DNA from: Erysipelotrichaceae bacterium
GTDB lineage: Bacteria > Bacillota_I > Bacilli_A > Erysipelotrichales > Erysipelotrichaceae
Direction of reading: 5' to 3'
Assembly: GCA_017445225.1 (NCBI GenBank)
Contig: JAFSUN010000011.1
Coordinates: 62,001-126,000 of the forward strand
Length of the DNA: 64,000 nucleotides
Below are positions 26,327-36,772 of the stretch, in pieces. The notes under the pieces were generated by a model, which saw nothing but the letters and a program-made list of their open reading frames with translations, ran no database searches and was not told where the DNA came from. Both the position numbers and the translations under genes were made by a program. How positions within the stretch are numbered: the first letter of the stretch is position 1; each line of letters begins with the position of its first letter.

Positions 26327-27208
26327 TTAGTTATCGTTTCCCTGTTCGCCCGTGCCTTCTCCAGAGGGATCGGGTTCCGGATTCTCTTCACCGCCCGGTT
26401 CGATTTCGGGATTCTCATCATCACCGGTATCGGCTCCCGGGATCTCGCCTTCATCATCCTCATTTTCCTCAATGTCGGATTCGCTGGGCTTGTCAGATTC
26501 CTTGTCGGTGGTATCGATCAGCACGAAGGCCGGATCGTTCTTCCAGTCGTCCAGGTAGTCAGAAACCTTTCCGCTTTCCGGAAGGATCTCCCTGAACAGT
26601 GAAATGGTCCTGGTGGTATAGTGCGTCGGATCGACGTTTGAATAATCGTCGATGACGGTCTTGACATTGGGACTGCAGCTTCTGATGATCTTCATCATGT
26701 CCTGTACCATTTCATCGCTCTCTACCTTCCGGCAGACCGCTACGAAGATGAAGTCAACGGTCTGGATCAGGACGTAGCAGTCGCTGTCATTGATCGAGGC
26801 GATGGAAACGGAATACCTGATCTCCCTGCCGCTGGAGTTGAGACAGGTACCGGTTCGGTTGTATTCCGGGGCCGCCAGCATGTCGATGTCGCGCAGTTCC
26901 TCTTCCTGACCGGTCCCGTAATAGGTGCTTGACAGGATACCGGCCACGTCCAGATTCAGGATTGCCTTGTTCCCATACAGGGAGAACAGATTGCTGGTAG
27001 CGTCACGGTCGTGATTTCCGGCACCTTTGGGAAGATAATAACTGTAGTATTTCTTGCGGGCATTGTTGGCAAGAGCTTCCGGCAGTTCCACTTCACAGGC
27101 AGCTGTGATGACCTTCTCAAGCTTGTCGGTATTGATCTGCTGCGGTTTACTGCTGCAACCGGTGAGCAGTATGGCCGCAGCGATAATTATCATGATGGTT
27201 TTCTTCAT
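26327..27208 (-). CDS. Lipoprotein with acidic Pro/Gly-rich tail
   Basis: 293 aa. Signal peptide with lipobox (AAAILLTGCSS) indicates a lipid-anchored surface protein. A globular part of about 200 residues follows, with several cysteines, then a tail of about 60 residues rich in E, D, P, G and N (EIEPGGEENPEPDPSGEG). ATG 27208 overlaps the trmB stop (TAATG) and ATGGAGG lies upstream; the in-frame ATG 27220 lies within that site. I do not recognise the globular domain. Confidence 0.8.
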   Translation of the reverse strand: MKKTIMIIIAAAILLTGCSSKPQQINTDKLEKVITAACEVELPEALANNARKKYYSYYLPKGAGNHDRDATSNLFSLYGNKAILNLDVAGILSSTYYGTGQEEELRDIDMLAAPEYNRTGTCLNSSGREIRYSVSIASINDSDCYVLIQTVDFIFVAVCRKVESDEMVQDMMKIIRSCSPNVKTVIDDYSNVDPTHYTTRTISLFREILPESGKVSDYLDDWKNDPAFVLIDTTDKESDKPSESDIEENEDDEGEIPGADTGDDENPEIEPGGEENPEPDPSGEGTGEQGNDN

Positions 27209-27840
27209 TAAGGCCTCCATACAGCTCGGTAAATGGGCTGGGCAAGTTCCATGAAATTGCGCTCATACTCGGTGATCGCATCTTCAGGATGTTCATTACG
27301 GCGCCAGTCCACGCTTACTTCCGCGAGTTTCCAGCCGTTTTCCTCAAAGGAAAGCAGTGAAAACTCAAAAAGACTGGCGTTATCGGTTTTCATGATCAGT
27401 TTTCCATCTTCCTTCAGGATCCGGCGATACTGTTCCAGGAAGGTACCGTAGGTCAGACGCCTCTTGGTATGGGACTTCTTGGGCCAGGGATCGGAGAAAT
27501 TGAGATGGATCACATCTATTTCGTTTTCAGCGAACCACTGTTCAATGTTGGCAGCATCATTGATGATGAGCTTCATGTTGTCCAGGGTGTTATCGAGGGA
27601 TTTCTTCAGAGCAATGGCTGCACAGTCAACACTTTTCTCGATGGCTATCCAGGCACATTCCGGATAAAGGTGGGCCATGGAGATCCAGTAGTCCCCTTTT
27701 CCGCTGCCGATTTCCACCCGGACTTCGCCGTTTTGGGAATATTCATTCCATCTTCCCCGCAGGCTCTCCGGCTGCTCCACGACACAGTCCGTGCGGGAAG
27801 CGATCATCTCCTTGGCCCAGGGTTTTTTACGCATTCTCAT
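27208..27840 (-). CDS. trmB: tRNA (guanine-N7)-methyltransferase
   Basis: Methylates G46 in the tRNA variable loop using S-adenosylmethionine. 210 aa, Rossmann-like class I methyltransferase with SAM motif VEIGSGKGDYW and the family hallmark NFSDPWPKKSHTKRRL, and the C-terminal TEYERNF motif. GAGGGTGATC precedes ATG 27840. First gene of trmB-lipoprotein-disordered protein-murC. Confidence 0.96.
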   Translation of the reverse strand: MRMRKKPWAKEMIASRTDCVVEQPESLRGRWNEYSQNGEVRVEIGSGKGDYWISMAHLYPECAWIAIEKSVDCAAIALKKSLDNTLDNMKLIINDAANIEQWFAENEIDVIHLNFSDPWPKKSHTKRRLTYGTFLEQYRRILKEDGKLIMKTDNASLFEFSLLSFEENGWKLAEVSVDWRRNEHPEDAITEYERNFMELAQPIYRAVWRP

Positions 27841-27944
27841 CTTCTGATCACCCTCACTTTATTTTACCATATTTGGATTTTTCTTTATACCAATTATCAC
27901 AAAAAGTGCCATTCCGCTTGGATTTCCAACTAATGTCCGGCACC

Positions 27945-27976
27945 CGGAAAAAAAGAACGGCTTTTCGGCCGTTCTC
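27945..27976 (-). terminator. Terminator after pnp
   Basis: AGAACGGCC/GCCGTTCT hairpin followed by a run of T on the minus strand. Confidence 0.9.
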
Positions 27977-27982
27977 TCGGTT

Positions 27983-30181
27983 TTAGTCTTTCTTCTTTGG
28001 CTTTCTGCTGCCGCGCTCTGATGATCCGCCGAACAGTTTCTTACGGCTGTAATCCTTGACAGGTTCGCTGTAAGATTCCGGTTTCTCCATCAAAGCCTTC
28101 ATGGAAGCATTTACTCTGCCCTTTTCATCGATTTCAATGACCTGGCAGTCTACGTAGTCGCCCAGTCTGACGATGTCGCTTGGCTTAGCTACTCTTTCCC
28201 ATTTCATGTCGGAAACATGGATCATGGCATCAGTACCCGGGAACAGTTCGACGAAGGCACCATAGCTTTCCAATCTGACGACCTTGGCATGGTAGATTTC
28301 GCCGATCTTGGCGGTTCTGGTCAGGTTCTCGATCATGGCCTTGGCGATGTCGATGGATTCCTGATCCTGATGGTAGATGAGTACGCGGCCTTCATCGGAG
28401 ATGTCGATCTTGACATCGTTGGCAGCTTCAATGATCTGGTTGATGGTCTTGCCACCGGTACCGATGACGTCTCTGATCTTGTCGACCGGGATCATCATCT
28501 TGCAGATCTTCGGAGCATACTTGCTGACGTTGGTTCTCGGTTCCTTAATGCAGGCTTCGAGAACATCAAGGATCTGCATTCTGGCTCTCTTGGCCTGTTC
28601 CATGGCTTCGGCCAGTACCTGGCTGCTTAAGCCCTGGACCTTGATGTCCATCTGTAAGGCGGTAATGCCTTCTCTGGTTCCGGCAACCTTGAAGTCCATA
28701 TCGCCGAAGTGGTCTTCCATGCCCTGGATGTCGGTCAGGATGGTGTAGTTGCCGCCGTCTTCAATCAGGCCCATGGCGATACCGGCTACCGGAGCCTTGA
28801 TCGGAACACCGGCTGCCATTAATGACAGGGTGCCGGCACAGATGGAAGCCTGAGAACTGGATCCGTTGGATTCCAGAACTTCGGCAACGGTTCTGATGGC
28901 ATACGGGAATTCATCTTCTGACGGCAGTACCTGCTTTAAGGCTCTTTCACCTAAGGCACCGTGTCCGATCTCTCTTCTGCCTGGAGAACCCATTCTTCCG
29001 GTCTCACCTACGCAGTAAGGCGGGAAGTTATAGTGATGCATGAATCTCTTTTCCTCGACTTCGGTCAGGTCATCGATGATCTGGTTATCGCCTAAGGCGC
29101 CTAAGGTCGTGGCGGAGAGAACCTGGGTCTGGCCTCTGGTAAATAAGCCGGAACCGTGTACTCTCGGCAGGAGGTCGATCTGGGCATCCAGCGGTCTGAT
29201 TTCATCAACGGCTCTGCCATCCGGTCTGATCTTGTCTTCAACGATGAGTCTTCTGACTTCGTCGGCAACGATCTTGGTGCAGACTTCATTGACCATCTTC
29301 AGAGCCTTGGCCTTGGCAGCTTCTGACTCGTACTCTTTTCCTTCAAAGAACTCTACGGTTTCCTTGGTCAGAGCATCGATGGTGTTGTTGCACTCGAGCT
29401 TGTCCTTGATGGAAACGGCAGCCTTCAGTCTGTCATATACGTAGTCGTATACAGCGTTCTTTAATTCAGCCGGTACTTCGTAGAGTACGACTTCCATCTT
29501 TTCCTTGCCGCAGGCGGCGATGATCTGCTCTTCAAACTCGCACAGGATTCTGATGTACTTCTGGCCGAATTCCAGAGCCTTGATCATGGTCTCCTCGGAA
29601 ACTTCCTTGGCACCGGCCTCAACCATCATGATGGCATCCTTGGTGCCGGCGATGGTGAGAGACAGTTCACTGATCTCGCTCTGTTCAACCGTTGGGTTGA
29701 TGATGTAATTACCGTCGATCAGGCCAACCTGAACGCCGGCGATTGGTCCGTTAAACGGAATGCTGGAAATGCATAATGCCAGGGACGCGCCTAACATGGC
29801 GGCCATTTCACTGGAATTATCCTGATCCACTGATAATACGGTGTTGACGACCTGAACTTCATTACGGAAGCCGTCGGCGAATAACGGACGGATCGGTCTG
29901 TCAATTAAGCGGGCCGTCAGAGTGGCGTGCTCGCTGGGTCTACCTTCTCTTCTTAAAAATCCACCGGGAATCTTTCCAACTGAGTATAACTTTTCCTCAA
30001 AGCTGACAGTCAATGGGAAGAAATCTGTATCCTTCGCAACATTGCTGGCACAGGCAGTTGATATCGTAACGGTATCGCCGTATCTTACTAAGACAGCACC
30101 GTCTGCCTGCTTGGCTAATTCCCCTGTTTCGATGGATAAAGGTCTTCCATCGAAATCCATGCTAAATACTTGCTTAGCCAT
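27983..30181 (-). CDS. pnp: Polyribonucleotide nucleotidyltransferase (PNPase)
   Basis: 3'-5' phosphorolytic exoribonuclease and polymerase in mRNA turnover. 732 aa with two RNase PH domains (residues 1-230 and 310-540), the all-alpha linker between, then KH ([16 protein letters not shown]) and S1 ([23 protein letters not shown]) domains and a short basic tail. The RNase PH core signatures [11 protein letters not shown] and [11 protein letters not shown] are present. It follows rpsO, with a terminator at 30243-30270 between, the common rpsO-pnp arrangement. Confidence 0.97.
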   Translation of the reverse strand: MAKQVFSMDFDGRPLSIETGELAKQADGAVLVRYGDTVTISTACASNVAKDTDFFPLTVSFEEKLYSVGKIPGGFLRREGRPSEHATLTARLIDRPIRPLFADGFRNEVQVVNTVLSVDQDNSSEMAAMLGASLALCISSIPFNGPIAGVQVGLIDGNYIINPTVEQSEISELSLTIAGTKDAIMMVEAGAKEVSEETMIKALEFGQKYIRILCEFEEQIIAACGKEKMEVVLYEVPAELKNAVYDYVYDRLKAAVSIKDKLECNNTIDALTKETVEFFEGKEYESEAAKAKALKMVNEVCTKIVADEVRRLIVEDKIRPDGRAVDEIRPLDAQIDLLPRVHGSGLFTRGQTQVLSATTLGALGDNQIIDDLTEVEEKRFMHHYNFPPYCVGETGRMGSPGRREIGHGALGERALKQVLPSEDEFPYAIRTVAEVLESNGSSSQASICAGTLSLMAAGVPIKAPVAGIAMGLIEDGGNYTILTDIQGMEDHFGDMDFKVAGTREGITALQMDIKVQGLSSQVLAEAMEQAKRARMQILDVLEACIKEPRTNVSKYAPKICKMMIPVDKIRDVIGTGGKTINQIIEAANDVKIDISDEGRVLIYHQDQESIDIAKAMIENLTRTAKIGEIYHAKVVRLESYGAFVELFPGTDAMIHVSDMKWERVAKPSDIVRLGDYVDCQVIEIDEKGRVNASMKALMEKPESYSEPVKDYSRKKLFGGSSERGSRKPKKKD

Positions 30182-30242
30182 TTCTTTACCTCTCTTTATT
30201 TAACCTCAATATAATAACACAAATAAAACAAATATGATACCA

Positions 30243-30270
30243 AGAAAAAACAGCTTGCAAAGCTGTTTCC
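30243..30270 (-). terminator. Terminator between rpsO and pnp
   Basis: AAACAGCTT/AAGCTGTTTTTT hairpin and T-tract on the minus strand. Confidence 0.85.
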
Positions 30271-30283
30271 ATCATCACTCGTA

Positions 30284-30550
30284 TTACTTACGTAAGCCAA
30301 GCTTTTCGATCAGAACACGGTAACGGTTGATATCTTCATTACGGAGATAAGTCAGCAGGTTACGTCTGCGGCCTACCATCTTCATCAAACCACGATATGA
30401 ATGGTAGTCATGCTTGTGTTCCTTTAAGTGTGCATTTAAGCGGTTGATCGTGCTGGTTAAGACAGCGATCTGAACCTCAGGTGAACCTGTATCACCTTCA
30501 TGAATGGCATACTCTTTAATGATGGCGTTCTTTTCTTCCTTTGTTAACAT
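30284..30550 (-). CDS. rpsO: 30S ribosomal protein S15
   Basis: Binds 16S rRNA helices in the central domain of the 30S subunit. 88 aa, all helical, with the conserved [23 protein letters not shown] segment ([19 protein letters not shown]), [19 protein letters not shown] and ending [16 protein letters not shown] precedes ATG 30550. The 5' leader of about 80 nt could hold an S15 autoregulatory structure, but no clear pairing was identified. Confidence 0.97.
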   Translation of the reverse strand: MLTKEEKNAIIKEYAIHEGDTGSPEVQIAVLTSTINRLNAHLKEHKHDYHSYRGLMKMVGRRRNLLTYLRNEDINRYRVLIEKLGLRK

Positions 30551-30643
30551 ATTACTCCTCCACTAAGAACATTGACCTTTTAGACCAAGTATAACGCTGA
30601 GGAACGATAAACCTAGTCTGAAAGCCTTATTATGTTATCATAA

Positions 30644-31729
30644 TCAATTCATGAAATCAATTAAAATATCATTCAAAACGTAAATTCCCTGACCGGTCAC
30701 TTTCCGGCGGTCTTCCGTCAGGGTCAGAAGTCCCCTCTCCGTGTTTTCAGCAATGGCCTGACGGTATTTACTCACCAGATCGCAGGCAAACCGCCGGTTG
30801 AAATCGGCGATGTCGATACCCTCGATGACTCTTAAGCCCATCATTACTGCTTCAAAGATGAGATCATCATGACTCAGGGTAATCTGCTCACCCCGCCAGC
30901 TGCCCTTCAGATATTCAGCGAAGTTGTGGGTGTTTTCATAGCGGATGTTACCGGTTTTCCCGCAGGCGGCCAGTCCGGCCCCCTGATAGTCCCGGTATTG
31001 CCAATAGGTCAGGTTATGTCTTGAGCGATATCCGGCCTTCGCAAAATTGCTGATCTCATACTGTTGGAAACCGTGACTGTTCAGGTAATCAATAATAGTC
31101 TGATACATCAGAAAATCCGTTTCCTCATCGGCCTTGGTATAGCCCTTACGGCCCAGACTGGTGCTCTCGTGAACCTCCAGGTCATAGATGGAGACATGGG
31201 TGATGTCCATTGAAACGGCCGTTTCCAGGTCTTTCAGAACATCCTCCACGCTCTGAGAATGAAAGCCGTAGATCAGATCGATCGACCGGTTGGTGATGCC
31301 GGCCTGATCCAGGTATCGGAAGGTATTGGTAATGTCCCGGGCATCATGCTGTCTTTCCATCTCCTGCAGCAGTCTTTCATTGAATGACTGAATGCCGATG
31401 CTCACGCGGTTAATTCCATGTTTTTTCATTAAGAGGGCTTTGCCTTCGCTGAGCGATTCGGGATTGACCTCCATCGTATATTCTTCTGATATTGGAAAAC
31501 GACTGAGCATCTGCAGCAGTCTTTCCAGCTGTTTCTCACTTAAGGCGCTGGGGGTCCCTCCGCCGATGTAGACCGTTTTGAAAGCTGTCTCCGGCAGAGA
31601 CAGCAGTTCCTTTTCCAATTCATCTAAATACCTTTCCGCCAGCGTCTCGCTGTAGCGGGCCTTGGCAAAGTCGCAATAGCCGCAGACCTGCCGGCAGAAA
31701 GGAATGTGTACGTACAGAGAATCAGCCAT
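30644..31729 (-). CDS. hemW: HemW-type radical SAM protein
   Basis: Radical SAM protein of the HemN/HemW group, 361 aa. It has the cluster motif CRQVCGYCDF near residue 12-20, the GGGTPS motif and the C-terminal HemN-like domain. At this length and without HemN's N-terminal extension it belongs with HemW, thought to be a heme chaperone rather than a coproporphyrinogen oxidase. It overlaps the MazG-like gene by 8 nt; the lepA-hemW order matches Bacillus. Confidence 0.9.
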   Translation of the reverse strand: MADSLYVHIPFCRQVCGYCDFAKARYSETLAERYLDELEKELLSLPETAFKTVYIGGGTPSALSEKQLERLLQMLSRFPISEEYTMEVNPESLSEGKALLMKKHGINRVSIGIQSFNERLLQEMERQHDARDITNTFRYLDQAGITNRSIDLIYGFHSQSVEDVLKDLETAVSMDITHVSIYDLEVHESTSLGRKGYTKADEETDFLMYQTIIDYLNSHGFQQYEISNFAKAGYRSRHNLTYWQYRDYQGAGLAACGKTGNIRYENTHNFAEYLKGSWRGEQITLSHDDLIFEAVMMGLRVIEGIDIADFNRRFACDLVSKYRQAIAENTERGLLTLTEDRRKVTGQGIYVLNDILIDFMN

Positions 31730-32012
31730 TTTTCACTTCCGGATAACGGCGGTAGACGTCTTCAATCTTGGTCTTGACGACTTCCAGCGGATCCCAGCCT
31801 TCAACGGTGCAGATGGTCAGGGCATACATCAGAACATCGGCCAGTTCGCCTTTGACGGCCTGACGGTCGATCTTTTCTTCGTCCCACTGGATCAGTTCCA
31901 GCAGTTCGCCGGCCTCCACCGCAACGCTCTTGATCAGGATCGGCAGATTATCGCTCTTATCCCAGCCTCTGCTTTTTCTCATTTCCTCAATGGCAGTCAT
32001 TAATTCATCCAT
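31722..32012 (-). CDS. Second MazG-like nucleotide pyrophosphohydrolase
   Basis: 96 aa, MazG-type all-alpha NTP pyrophosphohydrolase with metal-binding EAGELLELIQW and ELADVLMYALTIC helices. It lies between lepA (3 nt) and hemW (8-nt overlap). It is only distantly similar to the family member at 18309-18650, so the two probably act on different nucleotides. Confidence 0.85.
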   Translation of the reverse strand: MDELMTAIEEMRKSRGWDKSDNLPILIKSVAVEAGELLELIQWDEEKIDRQAVKGELADVLMYALTICTVEGWDPLEVVKTKIEDVYRRYPEVKNG

Positions 32013-32015
32013 AAA

Positions 32016-33818
32016 TCATTCCTCATCCATGCTCAGAACCGCCATGAAGGCTTCCTGCGGTATGTCTACCGAGCCGACGGCCTTCATGCGCTTCTTGCCT
32101 TCCTTCTGCTGTTCCAGCAGCTTCTTCTTACGGGAAACGTCACCGCCATAGCACTTGGCCAGGACGTTCTTGCGATAGGCCTTGATGTTGGTACGGGCAA
32201 TTACCTTACCGCTCAGGGCCGCCTGAACCGGTATTTCAAACTGCTGCTTGGGGATGATGTCCTTCAGCTTTCGGGTAATGGCGCTGCCGCGCTGATAGGC
32301 AAACTGGGTATGCACGATGCAGGCCAGGGCATCGATCGGTTCCCCGTTGATCAGAATGTCCATCTTGGACAGTTCGCTCTTGCGGTAGCCGATCAGTTCA
32401 TAGTCCAGGGAAGCATAGCCCCTGGTACAGGATTTCAGCTTATCAAAGAAGTCGAAGATGATCTCGCTTAACGGCAGTTCATATACTACCTGTACACGGG
32501 TATCATCCATGTAGATGATGTCCTGGTAGATGCCGCGCTTGTTCTGGCACAGTTCCATGATCGGGCCGATGTAATCGCTTGGTGACATGATCGCCGCCTT
32601 GACGTAAGGCTCGGCGATGTATTCGATCATCTGGTTGGGCGGTAAGACGGCCGGGTTATCGACCATTCTAACTTCTCCGTTCACCATGTGCACTTCGTAA
32701 ATGACGCTGGGTGCCGTGGCGATCAGGTCCAGATTGTATTCTCTTTCCAGTCTCTCCTGGACGACGTCCATGTGCAGCAGCCCCAGAAAGCCGCAGCGGA
32801 AGCCAAATCCCAGGGCCTGAGAGGTTTCAGCCTCAAATTTCAGGGAAGCATCGTTGAGTTGGAGCTTCTCTAAGGCGTCTCTGAGGTCGTTGTATCGGGC
32901 GTTATCGGTCGGGTAGAGGCCGCAGTAAACCATCGACTGCATCTCCCGGTAGCCCGGTAACGGCTCCCTGCATGGTCTTTCGGCGCCAGTAACGGTATCG
33001 CCGACCCGGACGTCCTTGACGCTCTTGATGGAGGCGGCAAACCAGCCGACCTCACCGCATTCCAGTTTCGGCTTGTTGATTTCCTTGGGGCTGCGGATGC
33101 CGGCTTCGGTGACCTGATAGCTGAGGCCGTTGCTCATGAATTTGATGGTATCACCGACCTTCAGTTCACCGTTCTTGATCCGGACAAAGACGATGACACC
33201 CCGATAAGGATCATAGTAGGAGTCAAAGATCAGGGCCTGCAGCGGGGCCTTGGGATCGCCATCCGGAGCCGGGATCTCCCGGACGATGTTTTCCAGCACC
33301 TGATGGACGTTCAGACCGGTCTTGGCGCTGATCAGCGGTGCGTCGGAGGCATCGAGACCGATGTCATGTTCGATCTCCTCTCGTACCTGTTCCGGCATGG
33401 CGCTGGGCAGATCGACCTTGTTGATGACCGGTATGACCATCAGGTTGTTGTCAATGGCGAGATAGACGTTGGCCAGGGTCTGAGCTTCAACTCCCTGAGT
33501 AGCGTCAACCACCAGCACAGCGCCTTCACAGGCCGCCAGAGAGCGGGAGACTTCATAGGAAAAGTCCACGTGCCCGGGGGTATCGATCAGATGAAAGAGA
33601 TAGTCATGTCCGTCATCGGCCTTGTAGATCAGGCTGACGGCGTTCAGCTTGATGGTTATTCCCCTTTCTCTCTCCAGGTCCATGTCGTCAAGTATCTGAC
33701 TTACCATGTCTCTCTGTTCAACCGTATTGGTCAGTTCCAGGATGCGGTCGGCCAGAGTGCTCTTGCCATGGTCGATATGGGCGATGATCGAAAAGTTACG
33801 GATGTATTTCTGTTCCAT
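32016..33818 (-). CDS. lepA: Elongation factor 4 (LepA)
   Basis: Ribosome-bound translational GTPase that back-translocates or aids initiation under stress. 600 aa with G1 [10 protein letters not shown]2 RERGITI, G3 DTPGHVDF, G4 NKVDLP, EF-G-like domains II, III and V, and the LepA-specific C-terminal domain ([17 protein letters not shown]). ATG 33818 is preferred over an in-frame GTG at 33824 because AAGGAG precedes it at the right spacing. Confidence 0.97.
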   Translation of the reverse strand: MEQKYIRNFSIIAHIDHGKSTLADRILELTNTVEQRDMVSQILDDMDLERERGITIKLNAVSLIYKADDGHDYLFHLIDTPGHVDFSYEVSRSLAACEGAVLVVDATQGVEAQTLANVYLAIDNNLMVIPVINKVDLPSAMPEQVREEIEHDIGLDASDAPLISAKTGLNVHQVLENIVREIPAPDGDPKAPLQALIFDSYYDPYRGVIVFVRIKNGELKVGDTIKFMSNGLSYQVTEAGIRSPKEINKPKLECGEVGWFAASIKSVKDVRVGDTVTGAERPCREPLPGYREMQSMVYCGLYPTDNARYNDLRDALEKLQLNDASLKFEAETSQALGFGFRCGFLGLLHMDVVQERLEREYNLDLIATAPSVIYEVHMVNGEVRMVDNPAVLPPNQMIEYIAEPYVKAAIMSPSDYIGPIMELCQNKRGIYQDIIYMDDTRVQVVYELPLSEIIFDFFDKLKSCTRGYASLDYELIGYRKSELSKMDILINGEPIDALACIVHTQFAYQRGSAITRKLKDIIPKQQFEIPVQAALSGKVIARTNIKAYRKNVLAKCYGGDVSRKKKLLEQQKEGKKRMKAVGSVDIPQEAFMAVLSMDEE

Positions 33819-33831
33819 ATTCACATCTCCT

Positions 33832-34299
33832 TCATTTTCTGCTCAGTCTGTTAAGCAGGATCCTTATCAGACTGCTTACCGCAAAGGCGGCAGCCGCCTG
33901 AACCATATTAAGTATCAGGCTGGGTTCCAGGACGTCCGGGCCAAACACGAGGGCGGAGGTTATTCCATATCCGCCGACCATGACGGCCAGGGCCAGTAAG
34001 GACAGCCCGTTGTAGTTTGTTTTTCTTCTTTTGCCCTGACAGATGAGCCAGCCTTCCACTCCCTTGATCAGAAAGGTGGCAAAACTGTAGTACTCATACG
34101 ACAGGGTGATGTCGGCAGCGGCACACGCGCTTCCGGCGATCAGCAGTCCGATGATCGGTTCCTCCGCCAGCAGAGCAATGATGAAGGCATCGGAAAGATT
34201 GAGATAGCCAAGGTATCCGATCCGGTATTTCACCAGTACGGCTGAAAGGTAGATCAGAAGCCAGGTTAAGGCATTCTGCAGCAGTCTGTTCTGTTTCAT
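33832..34299 (-). CDS. ECF-transporter S-component-like membrane protein
   Basis: 155 aa with five or six membrane helices. The segment [31 protein letters not shown] followed by [16 protein letters not shown] matches the general layout of ECF transporter S components, which bind a vitamin or cofactor precursor and use a shared EcfAA'T module. No ECF module genes are in this window and substrate cannot be told. ATGA overlap with fmt. Insertion of fmt and this gene next to lepA differs from the Bacillus order. Confidence 0.65.
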   Translation of the reverse strand: MKQNRLLQNALTWLLIYLSAVLVKYRIGYLGYLNLSDAFIIALLAEEPIIGLLIAGSACAAADITLSYEYYSFATFLIKGVEGWLICQGKRRKTNYNGLSLLALAVMVGGYGITSALVFGPDVLEPSLILNMVQAAAAFAVSSLIRILLNRLSRK

Positions 34300-35228
34300 T
34301 CAGCGATCATCCCGTTTATGCCGCGTCCGGCCCCGTTGAGGTAGTCGGCGGCATTCATCCGGCTCTTGCCCTCGGGCTGAAGGCTGTCGATCCACAGGAT
34401 CCTCTCATCGACGACGAGGCCCAGCTGTTTCTTTACCGCGATGATGGTTCCGGTAACCATGTCAGCGGCAGATTCACCCTTCCGTACTTCCCAGATCTTC
34501 AGTTTCTTTCCCTGGACGATCAGATAGCCGCAGGGAGCCGGGATCAGACCTCTGATCTGATCGTAAACGCCCTCATAGCCCCGGCTAAGGTCGATGTGTT
34601 CTTCTTCCTTGCGGATGTTAAAGCCGAAGGTGACCTTTTCCTCATCCTGAGGGATCGGCTGATAGGTCCGGTTAACGATCACCGGCAGGGTTTCATGGAG
34701 CAGTTTGGTCGCGACAGTGATCAGACGGTCGTGCAGCGAGCCGTAGGTATCGGTTTCTTCGATCGGACAGTTCTGCTGGGAGATGATGGCTCCGGCATCC
34801 ATCTTCTTATCCATCTCCATGATGGTGATGCCGGTCTCTTCGTACCCGTCAATGATGGCGTGCTGGATCGGCGCGCCGCCTCTTAAGGCCGGAAGCAGGG
34901 AAGCATGGACATTGACGCAGCCTAACGGCGGACAGTTGAGCAGTTCCTCGGGTATGATCTGGCCATAGGCGCAGGTGACGATCAGATCCGGCTGCAGATC
35001 CAGAATCTCCTGGTATTCGCTTCTGATTCTGATCGGTTGCAAGACGCTTATGCCGTTTTCCAGCGCGAACTGTTTGACGGGAGAATAGACGATCTGCTGC
35101 TTTCTTCCCACCAGCTTATCGGGCTGGGTCACGGCGGCGATGACCTCAAGGTCATCTTCATTTATCAAGGTTTCCAGGATCGCCCTGCCGAATTCGGGGG
35201 TCCCCATGAATACTGTTCTTGTTTTCAT
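34296..35228 (-). CDS. fmt: Methionyl-tRNA formyltransferase
   Basis: Formylates initiator Met-tRNA using 10-formyltetrahydrofolate. 310 aa with N-terminal formyltransferase domain (TVFMGTPEFG; catalytic NVHASLLPALRGGAPIQHAI) and C-terminal OB-like domain. ATG 35228 is preferred because AAGG lies 9 nt before it and gives the common MKTRTVFMGTPEF start; in-frame ATGs up to 35246 exist. First gene of fmt-ECF-lepA-MazG-hemW. Confidence 0.95.
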   Translation of the reverse strand: MKTRTVFMGTPEFGRAILETLINEDDLEVIAAVTQPDKLVGRKQQIVYSPVKQFALENGISVLQPIRIRSEYQEILDLQPDLIVTCAYGQIIPEELLNCPPLGCVNVHASLLPALRGGAPIQHAIIDGYEETGITIMEMDKKMDAGAIISQQNCPIEETDTYGSLHDRLITVATKLLHETLPVIVNRTYQPIPQDEEKVTFGFNIRKEEEHIDLSRGYEGVYDQIRGLIPAPCGYLIVQGKKLKIWEVRKGESAADMVTGTIIAVKKQLGLVVDERILWIDSLQPEGKSRMNAADYLNGAGRGINGMIAE

Positions 35229-35406
35229 TTTCATCATCCTTATCATCTGCGTGTTAACTGAGTTGACGCTGATATTATAGCAGAAACAGGCTCATTAACC
35301 TATAAAATCATATCTGAGAATTAACCGTCAGGGCCTTACGGGCTTTCCTTTTATTATATATGCTGGTAAATATCCCTAAATACGCAAAAGGTGTGTCCGT
35401 TATGTG

Positions 35407-35435
35407 TTGCATTTTGAAATTTGTTTTGCTAAAAT
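35407..35435 (+). promoter_or_regulatory. Promoter of rpsT
   Basis: TTGCAT (35407-35412) and TAAAAT (35430-35435) with a 17-bp spacer; AAGGAGG follows before ATG 35466. The rest of the 237-bp gap to fmt is AT-rich, with no other feature identified. Confidence 0.65.
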
Positions 35436-35465
35436 AGACTAGCATTTATTCGAAGGAGGTAACAC

Positions 35466-35729
35466 ATGCCTAATATTAAGTCTCAGAAGAAACGTGCAAT
35501 CACCAACTTAAAGGAAAACGCCGCTCACAAGGCTCAGAAGAGTGCCTTAAAGACTTCCATGAAAAAGGTTCTGACCGCTGTCAGCGCCAAGGATGTTGAA
35601 GCTGCTGAAAAGAATCTTCCTGCTGCACTTTCCATGATAGATAAAGCTGTGACCAATGGTACTCATCATAAGAACTGGGCTGCCCGTCAGAAGTCACGTT
35701 TAACAAAAGCAGTCAATTCTGTGAAGTAA
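35466..35729 (+). CDS. rpsT: 30S ribosomal protein S20
   Basis: Small-subunit assembly protein binding the 5' domain of 16S rRNA. 87 aa, basic and helical, with the family start MPNIKSQKKRAITNLKEN and ending NWAARQKSRLTKAVNSV. GAAGGAGG precedes the start. It is a lone plus-strand gene within a long minus-strand block, between holA and fmt; in Bacillus rpsT also lies beside holA. Confidence 0.97.
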   Translation: MPNIKSQKKRAITNLKENAAHKAQKSALKTSMKKVLTAVSAKDVEAAEKNLPAALSMIDKAVTNGTHHKNWAARQKSRLTKAVNSVK

Positions 35730-35750
35730 TCCTGATCGATTAGAAACAAT

Positions 35751-35781
35751 AACAGTGGATCGTTTGATCCACTGTTTTTTT
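35751..35781. terminator. Bidirectional terminator between rpsT and holA
   Basis: AACAGTGGATC/GATCCACTGTT hairpin followed by seven T on the plus strand; convergent genes. Confidence 0.9.
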
Positions 35782-35783
35782 GC

Positions 35784-36731
35784 TTATCGGTTGCAGGCTC
35801 TGATGATGAACAGTTCCAGTCCCAGGGTGGGATTGATCTGCCCGGTTTTAATCTGCTGATCCAGATTGGAGAGGTCATCGAGGATGGCCAGCAGCTGTTT
35901 GCTGTTGAGACCGGCACACCCCTGCAGGGTTTTCTTGATGCGGTAGTCAACGGTATTATAGCGCTTGGCAATGTCAGGAATGGCCATGCCGCTTTCATTG
36001 AGATTTCTGACCTGTGACATGAAGCGGAACTGATATGCCAGTAAGCCGATCAGGGCTGACTGGTTATCCCGGCTGAAGACATTCAGATCATGATAGACGC
36101 TGATGGCCCGGGAAACGTTGCGGTTGACGACGGCATTGGACAGTTCGAAGACGTTATCTTCCAGGGGCCGGCAGACGAGTTTTCTGACAACGGTTTCATC
36201 AATTTCTCCCGGATAGCAGCTGAGCTTGGCGGCTTCCTTCTCCCAGTTTTCCAGATCATAGGGCAGCCGCTGCAGCAGTTCATTCATCCCCTTTTCGGTT
36301 ATTCTGATCTGCTTTTTTTCGACATCGTATCTTACCTGCCGGAAGAATTCATCCTTGCTGACAGTTTCATACTGCTCACTCTCCATCAGCTTGATGAGCT
36401 TACGGAAGACCTTCTTCCTGTCGAACGGCTTATCGCAGTAAATGATTACCGTAGTCATTTCATCGGGCTTGCTGAGGTATTCTATCAGTTTGTTTTCATC
36501 GGTTCCCTTGGGATCGTCGGAGGAGATGATCTCCGGGTTTTCCAGGATCACGATTTTTCCGGCCGCCAGAAAAGGAACCATCAGGCAGTCAGCGATAACC
36601 TCATCGATGGTATATTCGTCACCACGGTAAACGTGCAGATTGATCTCGTCATCACCGAGAATGTCGGTGACGATCTGTTCTCTGCGCTTTCTGAGTTTGA
36701 AGCTTTCACTGCCGTACAGAAGATAATTCAT
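35784..36731 (-). CDS. holA: DNA polymerase III delta subunit
   Basis: Clamp-loader subunit that opens the beta sliding clamp. 315 aa, divergent like most HolA proteins. N-terminal YLLYGSESFKLRKRREQIV, a central region with KGMNELLQRLPYDLENWEKEAAKLSCY and the C-terminal collar domain (ALIGLLAYQFRFMSQVRNL...). The comEC-holA-rpsT order as in Bacillus supports the call. Confidence 0.93.
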   Translation of the reverse strand: MNYLLYGSESFKLRKRREQIVTDILGDDEINLHVYRGDEYTIDEVIADCLMVPFLAAGKIVILENPEIISSDDPKGTDENKLIEYLSKPDEMTTVIIYCDKPFDRKKVFRKLIKLMESEQYETVSKDEFFRQVRYDVEKKQIRITEKGMNELLQRLPYDLENWEKEAAKLSCYPGEIDETVVRKLVCRPLEDNVFELSNAVVNRNVSRAISVYHDLNVFSRDNQSALIGLLAYQFRFMSQVRNLNESGMAIPDIAKRYNTVDYRIKKTLQGCAGLNSKQLLAILDDLSNLDQQIKTGQINPTLGLELFIIRACNR

Positions 36732-36772
36732 GGTTCATTTCTCCCCGATCATTATAGCATAGTTTCCCTTTT